Positions 9,865 to 17,651 of a DNA stretch of 64,000 nucleotides are shown one piece after another (position 1 is the first letter of the stretch; each line of letters begins with the position of its first letter). The position numbers and the translations under genes are program-made. The notes beneath the pieces are model-generated. The model saw nothing but the letters and a program-made list of their open reading frames with translations, made no database searches and was not told the DNA's origin. The DNA is from Microbacterium thalassium (lineage in GTDB: Bacteria > Actinomycetota > Actinomycetes > Actinomycetales > Microbacteriaceae): assembly GCF_014208045.1 (NCBI RefSeq), contig NZ_JACHML010000001.1, positions 2,604,001 to 2,668,000 on the forward strand, read 5' to 3'.

Positions 9865-9965
9865 GAGCCATCTCCTTCGAATGCCCGTGCACCTCCACGC
9901 TACGCCGCGGGGGGCGGCGCCGGAAGAGCGTCGTCGGCGGGTCGAACCGGTAGCCTGGAGGACGA

Positions 9966-10038
9966 CCCCCAGTAGCTCAGTGGATAGAGCAGCGGCCTTC
10001 TAATCCGCCGGTCACACGTTCGAATCGTGTCTGGGGGA
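9966..10038 (+). tRNA. tRNA-Arg(TCT)
   Basis: A full cloverleaf of 73 nt. Acceptor stem CCCCCAG (9966-9972) pairs with CTGGGGG (10031-10037), and A10038 is the discriminator. The D arm is GCTCAGTGGATAGAGC; the anticodon loop CTTCTAA has TCT; the T loop is TTCGAAT. No CCA is encoded. TAGCCT at 9951-9956 could be its -10. Confidence 0.93.
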
Positions 10039-10072
10039 CGTGGCGCGGACCGTCGTGTCGGACCCCGGTGAC

Positions 10073-10078
10073 TAGGAT
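10073..10078 (+). promoter_or_regulatory. -10 element of orn (leaderless)
   Basis: TAGGAT ends 7 nt before the ATG at 10086. This spacing selects that ATG over the upstream in-frame ATG at 10068, which precedes the promoter. Confidence 0.55.
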
Positions 10079-10085
10079 TGAGCGC

Positions 10086-10712
10086 ATGGTGGGATCCTCC
10101 GACAACGATCGTCTGGTGTGGATCGACTGCGAGATGACGGGCCTCGATCTCGAGGTGGATGAACTCGTCGAGATCGCCGTCGTCGTGACGGATTTCGAGC
10201 TTCGCCCGCTCGATCCGGGCTTCCAGATCGTGATCAAGCCCGATGCGTCGGCGCTGGCGAACATGAACGACTTCGTCACGAAGATGCACGAGTCGTCGGG
10301 GCTGCTCGACGAGATCCCCCACGGGGTCACCGTCGCCGACGCCGAGTTCCAGGCCCTCGAGTACATCCAGCGCTTCGTGCCGCAGGAGGGCAAGGCGCCG
10401 CTGGCCGGCAACACGATCGGCACCGACCGGATGTTCCTCGCCAAGTACATGCCGCGCGTGGATCGCTGGCTGCACTACCGCAACGTCGACGTGTCGAGCA
10501 TCAAGGAGCTCTCGCGCCGCTGGTACCCCCGCGCCTACATCCACGCTCCGGCCAAGGACGGCGGCCACCGCGCGCTCGCCGACATCCTGGAATCGATCCG
10601 CGAGCTCGCCTACTATCGCCAGGCGGTCTTCGTCCCCGAGCCCGGGCCCACCAGCGACGGCGCGCGTGCGCTCGCCGCCTCCGTCGTGTCGTCATTCGCC
10701 TCGGACTTGTGA
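10086..10712 (+). CDS. orn: Oligoribonuclease
   Basis: A 208-residue DEDDh 3'-5' exoribonuclease that degrades 2-5 nt RNAs, including pGpG, to mononucleotides in the cytoplasm. The first acidic motif is WIDCEMTGLDLEVDELVEIA near the N-terminus; later motifs include NTIGTDRMFLAKYMP and the histidine of KDGGHRALADILESI. Length and motifs match Orn. The start at 10086 follows a -10 by 7 nt, so the message is likely leaderless. It lies between two tRNA genes on the same strand, so readthrough from tRNA-Arg is possible. Confidence 0.95.
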   Translation: MVGSSDNDRLVWIDCEMTGLDLEVDELVEIAVVVTDFELRPLDPGFQIVIKPDASALANMNDFVTKMHESSGLLDEIPHGVTVADAEFQALEYIQRFVPQEGKAPLAGNTIGTDRMFLAKYMPRVDRWLHYRNVDVSSIKELSRRWYPRAYIHAPAKDGGHRALADILESIRELAYYRQAVFVPEPGPTSDGARALAASVVSSFASDL

Positions 10713-10749
10713 GAGAATCGTCTGGTTGCCCGCGCGAGCGAGGCGCATG

Positions 10750-10825
10750 GTGGGTATAGCTCAGTCGGTAGAGCACCTGGTTGTGGTCCAGGGGGCCGCG
10801 GGTTCAAGTCCCGTTACTCACCCCA
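10750..10825 (+). tRNA. tRNA-His(GTG), CCA encoded
   Basis: Acceptor stem GTGGGTA (10750-10756) pairs with TACTCAC (10815-10821) through one G-U pair. C10822 is the discriminator, and CCA follows at 10823-10825. G10749 provides the G(-1) opposite C73 that is special to tRNA-His. The D arm is GCTCAGTCGGTAGAGC, the anticodon GTG, and the T loop TTCAAGT. The CCA is immediately followed by the ATG of the next gene. Confidence 0.95.
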
Positions 10826-11179
10826 ATGCTTGAGATGGATGCCGACGCGTTCGAACAGCTCGTCGTCGACGAGCTCGACGCTCTGCCCGACGACATGGTC
10901 GACGGTCTCGACAACGTCGTGTTCGTCGTCGAGGACCGCCCCGAGGACGGCGACCCCGACCTTCTGGGCCTGTACGACGGATGGGCGCTCACCGAGCGCG
11001 ACCGGTACGGGACCGGCGCCGAACTGCCGGACCGCATCATCGTCTATCGCGAGGCGCACCTCGCGCAGTGCGCCGACCTCGACGAACTCCGCGACGAAGT
11101 GCACACGACCCTCGTGCACGAGATCGCGCACTTCTACGGGATCGACGACGACCGCCTGCACGAACTGGGCTGGGCATGA
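10826..11179 (+). CDS. Zincin-like metallopeptidase family protein
   Basis: A 117-residue minimal zincin. The C-terminal motif [19 protein letters not shown] contains the HExxH zinc site followed by the GI-x5-LHELGW block of the small MMP-like family typified by TTHA0227. The N-terminus ([24 protein letters not shown]) is typical of the family. The ATG starts at the base after the tRNA-His CCA, so no separate ribosome binding site exists; an alternative ATG is at 10835. The gene overlaps clpS by 4 bp. Whether it acts as a peptidase in vivo is unknown. Confidence 0.85.
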   Translation: MLEMDADAFEQLVVDELDALPDDMVDGLDNVVFVVEDRPEDGDPDLLGLYDGWALTERDRYGTGAELPDRIIVYREAHLAQCADLDELRDEVHTTLVHEIAHFYGIDDDRLHELGWA

Positions 11180-11472
11180 GCACCGCAGCGCCCCTCGCCG
11201 ACGAGCGGACCGACGAGGCCGTCGAGGCCCACCGGGCCCGCCCGTGGCAGACCGTCGTCTGGGATGATCCCGTGAACCTCATGAGCTACGTCACCCACGT
11301 GTTCCAGTCCTACTTCGGATTCACCAAGCCGGTGGCCGAACGCCTCATGCTGGCGGTGCACAACGACGGCCACGCCGTCGTCGCCGAGGGCCCACGCGAG
11401 CAGATGGAGCTCCACACGCAGGCCATGCACGACTACGGACTGTGGGCGACCGTGAGGCAGGCACCCGAGTGA
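11176..11472 (+). CDS. clpS: ATP-dependent Clp protease adaptor ClpS
   Basis: A 98-residue ClpS. The core begins [21 protein letters not shown], with the DDPVN loop and the helix that form the N-degron pocket, and continues to [21 protein letters not shown]. It delivers N-end-rule substrates to the ClpC or ClpA type unfoldase. The first 25 residues form an unstructured extension, as is normal. Its ATG overlaps the metallopeptidase stop (ATGA), and its own stop overlaps the next GTG, so the three genes are translationally coupled. Confidence 0.93.
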   Translation: MSTAAPLADERTDEAVEAHRARPWQTVVWDDPVNLMSYVTHVFQSYFGFTKPVAERLMLAVHNDGHAVVAEGPREQMELHTQAMHDYGLWATVRQAPE

Positions 11473-11966
11473 CCCCTCCCGAGTCCGTGATCCTCGAGAT
11501 CACCCGCCTCGAGGCCGCGCACCTGTCCGGGCTGATCGGCCAGTTCGCCGAGCTCATGAGCGAACCCGCATCGGACGAGGATCCGGCGGTGCAGCGTCTC
11601 GTCCCCGATGCGTATCCCGACGACGAGGACGCCGCGCGCGAGTTCCGCTCCCTCACCCAGGACGACCTGCTGGATCGGCGACGCGACGACGCCCGGGTCG
11701 TGATCGCCGACCTGGCGCCGGCGGCCGACATTCCCGAGGACCCGGACGATCCGGCGCTGCGCGAGTCGGTTCCGATCGTGCTCGACCGCGATCACGCGCA
11801 CGCATGGCTGCGCACGCTGGCGGCCGTGCGCCTGGTGCTCGCGACGCGCCTGGGCATCGCGGATGCCGACGACCACGTCGACGGCGACCCGCGTTTCGGC
11901 ATCTACGACTGGCTGGGGTACCGGCTCGACGGCCTCGTGCGCGCCGTGGCGGGTGACCTCGCCTGA
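11469..11966 (+). CDS. DUF2017-family protein
   Basis: A 165-residue cytoplasmic protein, mostly acidic and helical, with no membrane segment. Family-typical features are the opening [22 protein letters not shown] and the end [16 protein letters not shown]. Proteins of this family commonly follow clpS in Actinobacteria, suggesting a role linked to Clp proteolysis, but none is established. The GTG start overlaps the clpS stop by 4 bp. An ATG 27 nt upstream inside clpS is a less likely start. Confidence 0.75.
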   Translation: MTPPESVILEITRLEAAHLSGLIGQFAELMSEPASDEDPAVQRLVPDAYPDDEDAAREFRSLTQDDLLDRRRDDARVVIADLAPAADIPEDPDDPALRESVPIVLDRDHAHAWLRTLAAVRLVLATRLGIADADDHVDGDPRFGIYDWLGYRLDGLVRAVAGDLA

Positions 11967-11981
11967 GCCGCGCGCGACGCG

Positions 11982-12575
11982 CTACGGCACCGCGAAGACG
12001 TGATCGGCGAGGCTCTGCGGGGCGTCGCGCTCGATGTGCCGCTCCTCCTGTGCGGCCCACTGCTCCCAGTGGGGGCGATAGGTCTCACCGTCGCGGGCCA
12101 GCGCGCGGCGCCGGCGTGACGCCGTCGGCGACTCCAGCCACACCCGAACGTCCGCCAGCCCCGCGGTCGAGGGCTGAAGCGCACCGGCCCCCTCGACGAT
12201 CAGGGGCAGCGAGGGGTCGACCGCGTGGGCTTCGCTGTACTCTCCGACCTCCCAGTCCCACCGCTGCCACACGCCGATCTCACCGCGCGCGTGCGGTGTG
12301 AGGACGAGATCTCGTGCGGTGTCGACCCCCGCCTGGAGTCCGTCCCATCCCGGATAGATCGCATCCAGGGCAACGGACTGCACGCGACCGCCTCCCGGCC
12401 AGCGCGCGACCAGCGCCCGCACCAGTGAGGTCTTCCCCGCGCCGCTGCGTCCGTCGACGATGACCACCGGGTTCGCGGCGGCGAGAGCGGCCACCGAGGC
12501 CGTCACGGTGTCGGCGGCGCGCAGCAGCGCCGCCGCGACGGCATCCGGCCTACTTCTTGAGGAACTTGATGACAC
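11982..12575 (-). CDS. P-loop ATP-binding protein (uridine-kinase-like)
   Basis: A 197-residue P-loop NTPase. Walker A is DGRSGAGKTS (about residues 40-49), and the downstream LDAIYPGWDGL region resembles the Asp-Tyr substrate segment of small-molecule kinases. IVEGAGAL gives the family's Glu-Gly element, and RRRALARDGETYRPHWEQW is a lid-like basic segment. This fits the uridine kinase/nucleoside kinase-like ATP-binding group; the substrate is not determined. The start is GTG inside the 3' end of the GerW-like gene (26-bp overlap), so the two are co-transcribed. Confidence 0.75.
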   Translation of the reverse strand: MSSSSSRSRPDAVAAALLRAADTVTASVAALAAANPVVIVDGRSGAGKTSLVRALVARWPGGGRVQSVALDAIYPGWDGLQAGVDTARDLVLTPHARGEIGVWQRWDWEVGEYSEAHAVDPSLPLIVEGAGALQPSTAGLADVRVWLESPTASRRRRALARDGETYRPHWEQWAAQEERHIERDAPQSLADHVFAVP

Positions 12576-12870
12576 GGCTGAGGGCGCGTCCGGCCACCCA
12601 CACGAACGGGATCGAGACGGCGATCAGCGACACGATGTTGGGCTCGAAGCGCAGTTCATCGCCGTGCCGGATGTAGGCGCCGACGGGGATCGCGACGCTG
12701 CCGCCTCCGCCGCCGCCGTTGCCGGCCTCATCCGCACCGCCGCCGAACCCGGACCAGGTCAGAGCGACGGGGACGATGCGGATGCCGTCGAGATCCTGCT
12801 GCTCGCCGTACGCGCTCTTCACGCCGAGAGTCGCGGACTGCTTGCCGAGTTCGAGTGCGATGTTGGGCAT
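12550..12870 (-). CDS. GerW/YtfJ-like protein
   Basis: A 106-residue protein that resembles the sporulation protein family GerW (YtfJ). It has YGEQQDLDGIRIVPVALTW, then a glycine run with GFGGGADEAGNGGGGGG, then an IPVGAYI strand, and a C-terminal hydrophobic helix (about 81-97) before a basic tail. The Gly-rich loop between two strands is characteristic. These actinobacteria do not form endospores, so the role must differ from germination and is unknown. ATG follows TAGCGT by 6 nt (leaderless). Confidence 0.75.
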   Translation of the reverse strand: MPNIALELGKQSATLGVKSAYGEQQDLDGIRIVPVALTWSGFGGGADEAGNGGGGGGSVAIPVGAYIRHGDELRFEPNIVSLIAVSIPFVWVAGRALSRVIKFLKK

Positions 12871-12876
12871 GAGCCC

Positions 12877-12882
12877 ACGCTA
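12877..12882 (-). promoter_or_regulatory. -10 element of the GerW-like gene (leaderless)
   Basis: TAGCGT on the minus strand, 6 nt before the ATG at 12870. Confidence 0.5.
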
Positions 12883-12913
12883 CCCGGGAGGGGTGCACCT
12901 GCACAGTCCCGAG

Positions 12914-14173
12914 TCATTCCGGATGAGGCGGGCGCGGGTTGGACGGGAGCGATCCGCCGCCGCGCGACGTGTCCAGCAGAGCCGCGCGGGTGACCGCGGC
13001 ACGCCCGAAGCGCGCGTGGGCGTCGTCGAGGGCGCCCTCGACGCGCCGCCAGTCCTCGTCGTCGTCCCACAGCGAGGCCGGCGCCCCGCCGGCGGGCCCC
13101 AGCTTCTCGGCGCGCACCCCCACCAGCCGCACGGGCAGCGGGCGATCGAGCGCGTCGAACAGCTCGTGCGCGGCATCGCCGATGCGCTGTCCCACGTCGG
13201 TCGGCTCGGCGAGCGTGACAGACCTGGTCACCGTCGTGAAATCCGAGTAGCGCACCTTGATCGCGATCGTGCGGGCCTCCCAGCCGCCCTTGCGCAGACG
13301 CGCGCCGACGCGGTCGGCCAGCCGGCGCAGCTCGGCGCGCAGGGCGCCCGCGTCGGAGATGTCGGTGTGGAAGGTCTCTTCGTGACCGACGCTCTTCTCG
13401 ACGTGCTCGGTCGTCACGAGCCGCGCATCGACGCCGCGCACGAGCTGCTGGATGCGCCGGCTCATCGCCGGTCCGAGCGCCCGATCGAGCGAGGCCGCCG
13501 GCGTCTCGAGGACGTCGGCGACGGTCCGGACGCCACGGCTCTCGAGAGCCTCGGCCGCCTTCGGCCCGATCCCCCACAGCGCGCGCACCGACAGCGGGGC
13601 GAGGAACTGTGCCGTCGACGCCTCCGGGACGATGAGCAGGCCGTCGGGCTTGCTCATCGTCGAGGCGATCTTCGCCACATGCTTGGTCGCGGCCGCCCCC
13701 ACGCTGCACGTGAGCCCGGTCTCATCGTGCACGCGCGCTCGCAGGTCGCGCGCGATCACCCCGGGGCTCCCCCACAGCCGTCGCGCGCCGCGCACGTCGA
13801 GGAAGGCCTCGTCGATCGACAGCGGCTCGACCAGCGGCGTGACGTCCCGGAAGAGGTCCATCACCTGCCGGGACAGCTCGACGTAGCGGGCGAAGTTCGG
13901 CGGGACGACGATCGCCGTGGGGCACAGCCGCAGCGCCTGCCCGACGGGCATGGCCGAGCGCACGCCGAATCTGCGCGCCTGGTACGACGCGCTCGAGACG
14001 ACCGATCTGCCGTCCTCTCCGCCGACGATGATCGGTCGGCCCCGCAGCGACGGGTCGTCGAGCTGCTCGACGGACGCATAGAACGCGTCCATGTCGACAT
14101 GCAGGATCCCGGCGCCGGTGTCGTCCGCACCCTCCGGCGAGACGATCCGGCCCGATCCGTCACCGCGCCCCAT
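12914..14173 (-). CDS. dinB: DNA polymerase IV (Y-family translesion polymerase)
   Basis: A 419-residue Y-family polymerase. Catalytic motifs are HVDMDAFYASVE (about residues 25-36) and SIDEAFLDV, which supply the three metal-binding carboxylates. The helix-hairpin-helix region is seen at LWGIGPKAAEALESRGVRTVADVL, and the little-finger domain follows. It copies damaged DNA with low fidelity. The chosen ATG gives a short N-terminal extension before the polymerase core; the open frame runs 39 codons further upstream without support. A GAGAAT 6 nt before the ATG may be its -10. No SOS box is obvious by eye. Confidence 0.93.
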   Translation of the reverse strand: MGRGDGSGRIVSPEGADDTGAGILHVDMDAFYASVEQLDDPSLRGRPIIVGGEDGRSVVSSASYQARRFGVRSAMPVGQALRLCPTAIVVPPNFARYVELSRQVMDLFRDVTPLVEPLSIDEAFLDVRGARRLWGSPGVIARDLRARVHDETGLTCSVGAAATKHVAKIASTMSKPDGLLIVPEASTAQFLAPLSVRALWGIGPKAAEALESRGVRTVADVLETPAASLDRALGPAMSRRIQQLVRGVDARLVTTEHVEKSVGHEETFHTDISDAGALRAELRRLADRVGARLRKGGWEARTIAIKVRYSDFTTVTRSVTLAEPTDVGQRIGDAAHELFDALDRPLPVRLVGVRAEKLGPAGGAPASLWDDDEDWRRVEGALDDAHARFGRAAVTRAALLDTSRGGGSLPSNPRPPHPE

Positions 14174-14243
14174 GATCCGATTCTCCCCGAGGCGCCCGAC
14201 AGGGCGCGGTGCCGCGCCCTGTACCGCCCGGAGGCGGGCCCCG

Positions 14244-15773
14244 CTACTGCGAGGCCCGCTCCAGGATGAGCTCGCGGACGCGGGCGGCATCGGCCTGCCC
14301 GCGCATGGCCTTCATGACCGCGCCGATGACGGCGCCGGCGGCCTGCACCTTGCCGTCCTGGATCTTGGCGAGCACGTCCGGCTGGGCGGCCAGCGCCTCG
14401 TCGATCGCCGCCAGCAGCGCACCGTCGTCCGACACGACCGCGAGTCCGCGGGCGTCCACGACCTCCTGCGGGGTGCCCTCGCCGGCGATGACGCCCTCGA
14501 GGACCTGGCGGGCGAGCTTGTCGGTGAGCGTCCCGGCGTCGATGAGCGCCTGCAGCGCGGCGACGTCGGCGGGCGAGACGAGCTCCGCCGCCTCGCGCTC
14601 GGACGCGTTGGCGACACGGGTGATCTCGCCCGTCCACCACTTGCGCGCCGCCTGCGGGGCGGCTCCCGCCGCGATCGTGGCCTCGACCTCGGCCAGCAGG
14701 CCGCCGTTGACGACGTCCTGGAACTCCAGGTCGGTGAAGCCCCAGTCGGCCTTCAGCCGACGCCGGTGAGCCGCGGGGGGCTCCGGCAGCGCGGCACGCA
14801 GCTCCTCGATCAGCTCCGCGGCGGGCTCGACGGGAAGCAGGTCGGGCTCGGGGAAGTAGCGGTAGTCGTCGGCATCCGACTTCGGGCGCCCCGGGCTGGT
14901 CGTCCCGGTGTCCTCGTGCCAGTGCCGCGTCTCCTGCGTGATGGTGCCCCCGGCGGCGAGGATCGCGGCCTGACGCTGGATCTCGTAGCGCACGGCGCGC
15001 TCGACCGAGCGCATCGAATTGACGTTCTTCGTCTCGGTCCGGATGCCGAGGGGAGCCGGCTCCTCGCCCGGCGCGACCCGGGGGCGCAGCGAGACGTTGG
15101 CATCGCAGCGCAGGTTTCCCCGCTCCATGCGCGCCTCCGAGATCCCGAGGGCGATCACCATGTCGCGGATCGTCTGGACATACGCCTTCGCGAGCTCGGG
15201 AGCGCGCTCCTCGGCGCCGAAGATCGTCTTCGTCACGATCTCGACCAGCGGCACGCCCGCCCGGTTGTAGTCGACGAGCGAGTACTCCGCGCCCTGGATG
15301 CGACCGGACGCGCCGCCCATATGGGTGAGCTTGCCCGCGTCCTCCTCCATGTGCGCGCGCTCGATGGGGATCGCGACGATCTCTCCGTCGGGCATCTCGA
15401 CGTCGACCGAGCCCTCGAACGCGATGGGCTCGTCGTACTGCGAGATCTGGTAGTTCTTGCCCAGGTCCGGGTAGAAGTAGTTCTTCCGCGCGAAGCGGCT
15501 CGACGGCGCGATGGAGCAGCCGAGCGCCAGGCCCAGGCTGATCGACGAGCGCACGGCATCCGCGTTCACGACCGGGAGCGATCCGGGAAGCCCCATGTCC
15601 ACGGGCGCGACCAGGGTGTTCGGCGCCGCACCGTGGTGGGCGTTGTTGGCGGGGTTGCCCGCGGCCGAGAACATCTTCGTCTCGGTGTTCAGCTCGACGT
15701 GGATCTCGAAGCCGAGCACCGGCTCGAACAGCTCGAGAGCCTTGTCGTAGTCCATCAGAGCGGCCTTGGCCAT
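14244..15773 (-). CDS. gatB: Asp-tRNA(Asn)/Glu-tRNA(Gln) amidotransferase subunit B
   Basis: A 509-residue GatB, the subunit that activates the misacylated aminoacyl-tRNA before GatA supplies ammonia. Markers include [15 protein letters not shown] near the N-terminus, [14 protein letters not shown] and VSLRPRV in the cradle domain, and the C-terminal helical YqeY-like domain ending [17 protein letters not shown]. Start ATG overlaps the gatA stop by 1 nt, so translation is coupled. Order on the transcript is gatC, gatA, gatB. Confidence 0.96.
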   Translation of the reverse strand: MAKAALMDYDKALELFEPVLGFEIHVELNTETKMFSAAGNPANNAHHGAAPNTLVAPVDMGLPGSLPVVNADAVRSSISLGLALGCSIAPSSRFARKNYFYPDLGKNYQISQYDEPIAFEGSVDVEMPDGEIVAIPIERAHMEEDAGKLTHMGGASGRIQGAEYSLVDYNRAGVPLVEIVTKTIFGAEERAPELAKAYVQTIRDMVIALGISEARMERGNLRCDANVSLRPRVAPGEEPAPLGIRTETKNVNSMRSVERAVRYEIQRQAAILAAGGTITQETRHWHEDTGTTSPGRPKSDADDYRYFPEPDLLPVEPAAELIEELRAALPEPPAAHRRRLKADWGFTDLEFQDVVNGGLLAEVEATIAAGAAPQAARKWWTGEITRVANASEREAAELVSPADVAALQALIDAGTLTDKLARQVLEGVIAGEGTPQEVVDARGLAVVSDDGALLAAIDEALAAQPDVLAKIQDGKVQAAGAVIGAVMKAMRGQADAARVRELILERASQ

Positions 15774-17284
15774 CAGCGGGCACCTCCCAGCGCCGGAGCG
15801 CGGTCGAGCAGACCGCCGCCCCACGAGTCCACGAGCAGAGCCTCCAGCGCCGCACCGACGCGGTAGAGGCGGGCGTCTTCGCGCGCGGGCGCGAGGAACT
15901 GGATGCCGACCGGCAGTCCGTCCTCGTCGGCGAGCCCCGACGGGATCGAGATGCCGGGGACGCCGGCGAGGTTCGCCGGGATCGTCGTGACGTCGTTCAG
16001 GTACATCTGCATCGGGTCGTCGAGCTTCTCGCCGAGGCGGAACGCCGTCGTGGGGGCGCTCGGGGTGGCGATCACGTCGACGTCGGCGAACGCCCGGTCG
16101 AAGTCACGCTGGATGAGCGTGCGCACCTTCTGCGCCGAGCCGTAGTAGGCGTCGTAGTAGCCGGCGCTGAGCGCGTACGTGCCCAGGATGATGCGGCGCT
16201 TGACCTCGTCGCCGAAGCCGGCGTCGCGCGTGACGGACATGACGTCCTCGACGGTGCCGCCGGGCACGTCCACACGCAGGCCGAAGCGCACCGAGTCGAA
16301 CTTCGCGAGGTTGCTCGAGGCCTCGGCCGGGAGGATCAGGTAGTACGCCGCGACGCCGTACTCGAAGTGCGGGGCGCTGATCTCGACGATCTCGGCGCCC
16401 TGCGCCTCCATCGCCGCGAGGGCCGCGCGGAACGACGCCGACACGCCGGGCTGGAAGCCGGAGTCGGGCAGCTCCGAGATCACGCCGACCTTCAGTCCCT
16501 TCAGCACGTCGCCGCGGGCGCCCTCGCGGGCGGCCTCGGCGAACGACGGCCAGGCGTCGGTGAGCGATGTCGAGTCGTGCGGGTCGTGACCGCCGATGAC
16601 ATCGTGCAGCAGCCCGGCGTCGAGCACCGTGCGGGTCACGGGACCCACCTGGTCGAGGCTCGAGGCGAGGGCGATCGCGCCGTAGCGGCTCACGCCGCCG
16701 TACGTCGGCTTCATGCCGACCGTTCCCGTCACGTGCGCCGGCTGACGGATCGACCCGCCGGTGTCGGAGCCGAGCGCGAGAGGAGCCTCGAAGGCGGCGA
16801 CCGCGGCGGCCGAGCCGCCGCCCGAGCCGCCCGGGATGCGCTCGAGGTCCCACGGGTTGCGGGTCGGACCGTACGCCGAGTGCTCGGTCGAGGAGCCCAT
16901 CGCGAACTCGTCCATGTTGGTCTTGCCCAGCGGCACGAGGCCGGCCGCACGCGAGCGCGCGACGACCGTCGCGTCGAACGGCGACATGTACCCCTCGAGG
17001 ATCTTCGATCCGCTCGTGGAGGGCATGTCGGTCGTCACCAGCACGTCCTTGACGGCCAGCGGGACGCCGGCCACGGGGCCGAGCGCCTCGCCCGCCGCGC
17101 GACGCCGGTCGATGTCGGCGGCGGCGTCGAGCGCGTGGTCGCTCACGTGGAGGAATGCGCCGACCGCGCCGTCCACCTCGGCGATGCGGTCGAGATGGGC
17201 CTGCGTGGCCTCGACGCTCGAGACCTCGCCGGCGGCGAGCTTGTCGGCCAGCTCAGCGGCGCTGAGCTTCGTCAGATCTGTCAT
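15773..17284 (-). CDS. gatA: Asp-tRNA(Asn)/Glu-tRNA(Gln) amidotransferase subunit A
   Basis: A 503-residue amidase-signature enzyme that hydrolyses glutamine and passes ammonia to GatB. The Ser-cisSer-Lys triad is visible: Lys79 in AVKDVLVTT, then the serines of the GSSGGGSA-like loop (here [13 protein letters not shown]) and [12 protein letters not shown]. The length is that of the family. It sits 12 bp downstream of gatC and overlaps gatB by 1 nt. Confidence 0.96.
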   Translation of the reverse strand: MTDLTKLSAAELADKLAAGEVSSVEATQAHLDRIAEVDGAVGAFLHVSDHALDAAADIDRRRAAGEALGPVAGVPLAVKDVLVTTDMPSTSGSKILEGYMSPFDATVVARSRAAGLVPLGKTNMDEFAMGSSTEHSAYGPTRNPWDLERIPGGSGGGSAAAVAAFEAPLALGSDTGGSIRQPAHVTGTVGMKPTYGGVSRYGAIALASSLDQVGPVTRTVLDAGLLHDVIGGHDPHDSTSLTDAWPSFAEAAREGARGDVLKGLKVGVISELPDSGFQPGVSASFRAALAAMEAQGAEIVEISAPHFEYGVAAYYLILPAEASSNLAKFDSVRFGLRVDVPGGTVEDVMSVTRDAGFGDEVKRRIILGTYALSAGYYDAYYGSAQKVRTLIQRDFDRAFADVDVIATPSAPTTAFRLGEKLDDPMQMYLNDVTTIPANLAGVPGISIPSGLADEDGLPVGIQFLAPAREDARLYRVGAALEALLVDSWGGGLLDRAPALGGAR

Positions 17285-17296
17285 GTGCCTCAGTCC

Positions 17297-17596
17297 CTAC
17301 TGCTCTTCGCCCAGGATCGCCGTCACGCGGAAGCGGCCGTCGGCGGCATCCGGCGCGTTCTGCAGCACCTCGGCGGGCGTCAGCTGGTCGCCGACGACAT
17401 CGGGCCGGAAGATGTTGCTCATCGGGATCGGGTGGCTCGTCGCCTCGACCTCGGGGGTCGCGACCTCGGACACCTTCGCGATGTTGTCGACGATCACGTC
17501 GAGCTGGCCGGTGAGCCGCTCGACCTCCTCGTCGCTCAGCTGAATCCGGGCGAGCACGCCGAGATGGCGTACGAGTTCAGGGGTGATTTCAGACAC
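17297..17596 (-). CDS. gatC: Asp-tRNA(Asn)/Glu-tRNA(Gln) amidotransferase subunit C
   Basis: A 99-residue GatC that wraps around GatA and GatB and stabilises the complex. Family features: an N-terminal helix with LVRHLGVLARIQLSDEEV and the LRPDVV-like motif MSNIFRPDVVGDQLTP. First gene of the gatCAB unit. The GTG start lies 6 nt after TAGGAT, and the intervening GGAGGG could also act as a weak ribosome binding site, but the position of the -10 suggests a leaderless start. Confidence 0.95.
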   Translation of the reverse strand: MSEITPELVRHLGVLARIQLSDEEVERLTGQLDVIVDNIAKVSEVATPEVEATSHPIPMSNIFRPDVVGDQLTPAEVLQNAPDAADGRFRVTAILGEEQ

Positions 17597-17602
17597 CCCT
17601 CC

Positions 17603-17608
17603 ATCCTA
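17603..17608 (-). promoter_or_regulatory. -10 element of gatCAB (leaderless)
   Basis: TAGGAT on the minus strand, 6 nt before the gatC GTG. Confidence 0.5.
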
Positions 17609-17639
17609 CGAGCGCCTGTGCGCTCCTCCCCACCCGAAG

Positions 17640-17645
17640 TAGGCT
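17640..17645 (+). promoter_or_regulatory. -10 element of the acyl-CoA ligase gene (leaderless)
   Basis: TAGGCT, 6 nt before the GTG at 17652. It is divergent from the gatC -10; the two hexamers are about 30 bp apart, so the two polymerases would share the same DNA face. Confidence 0.5.
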
Positions 17646-17651
17646 GGCCGC

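Noticed and set aside
9966..10825. tRNA-Arg and tRNA-His as attachment sites
   Set aside because: Genes on both sides are housekeeping and there is no integrase or repeated tRNA 3' fragment within the window that I can see.
17597..17602. GGAGGG before gatC as a ribosome binding site
   Set aside because: It directly abuts the GTG, too close for normal spacing, and a -10 lies right upstream; treated as leaderless instead.
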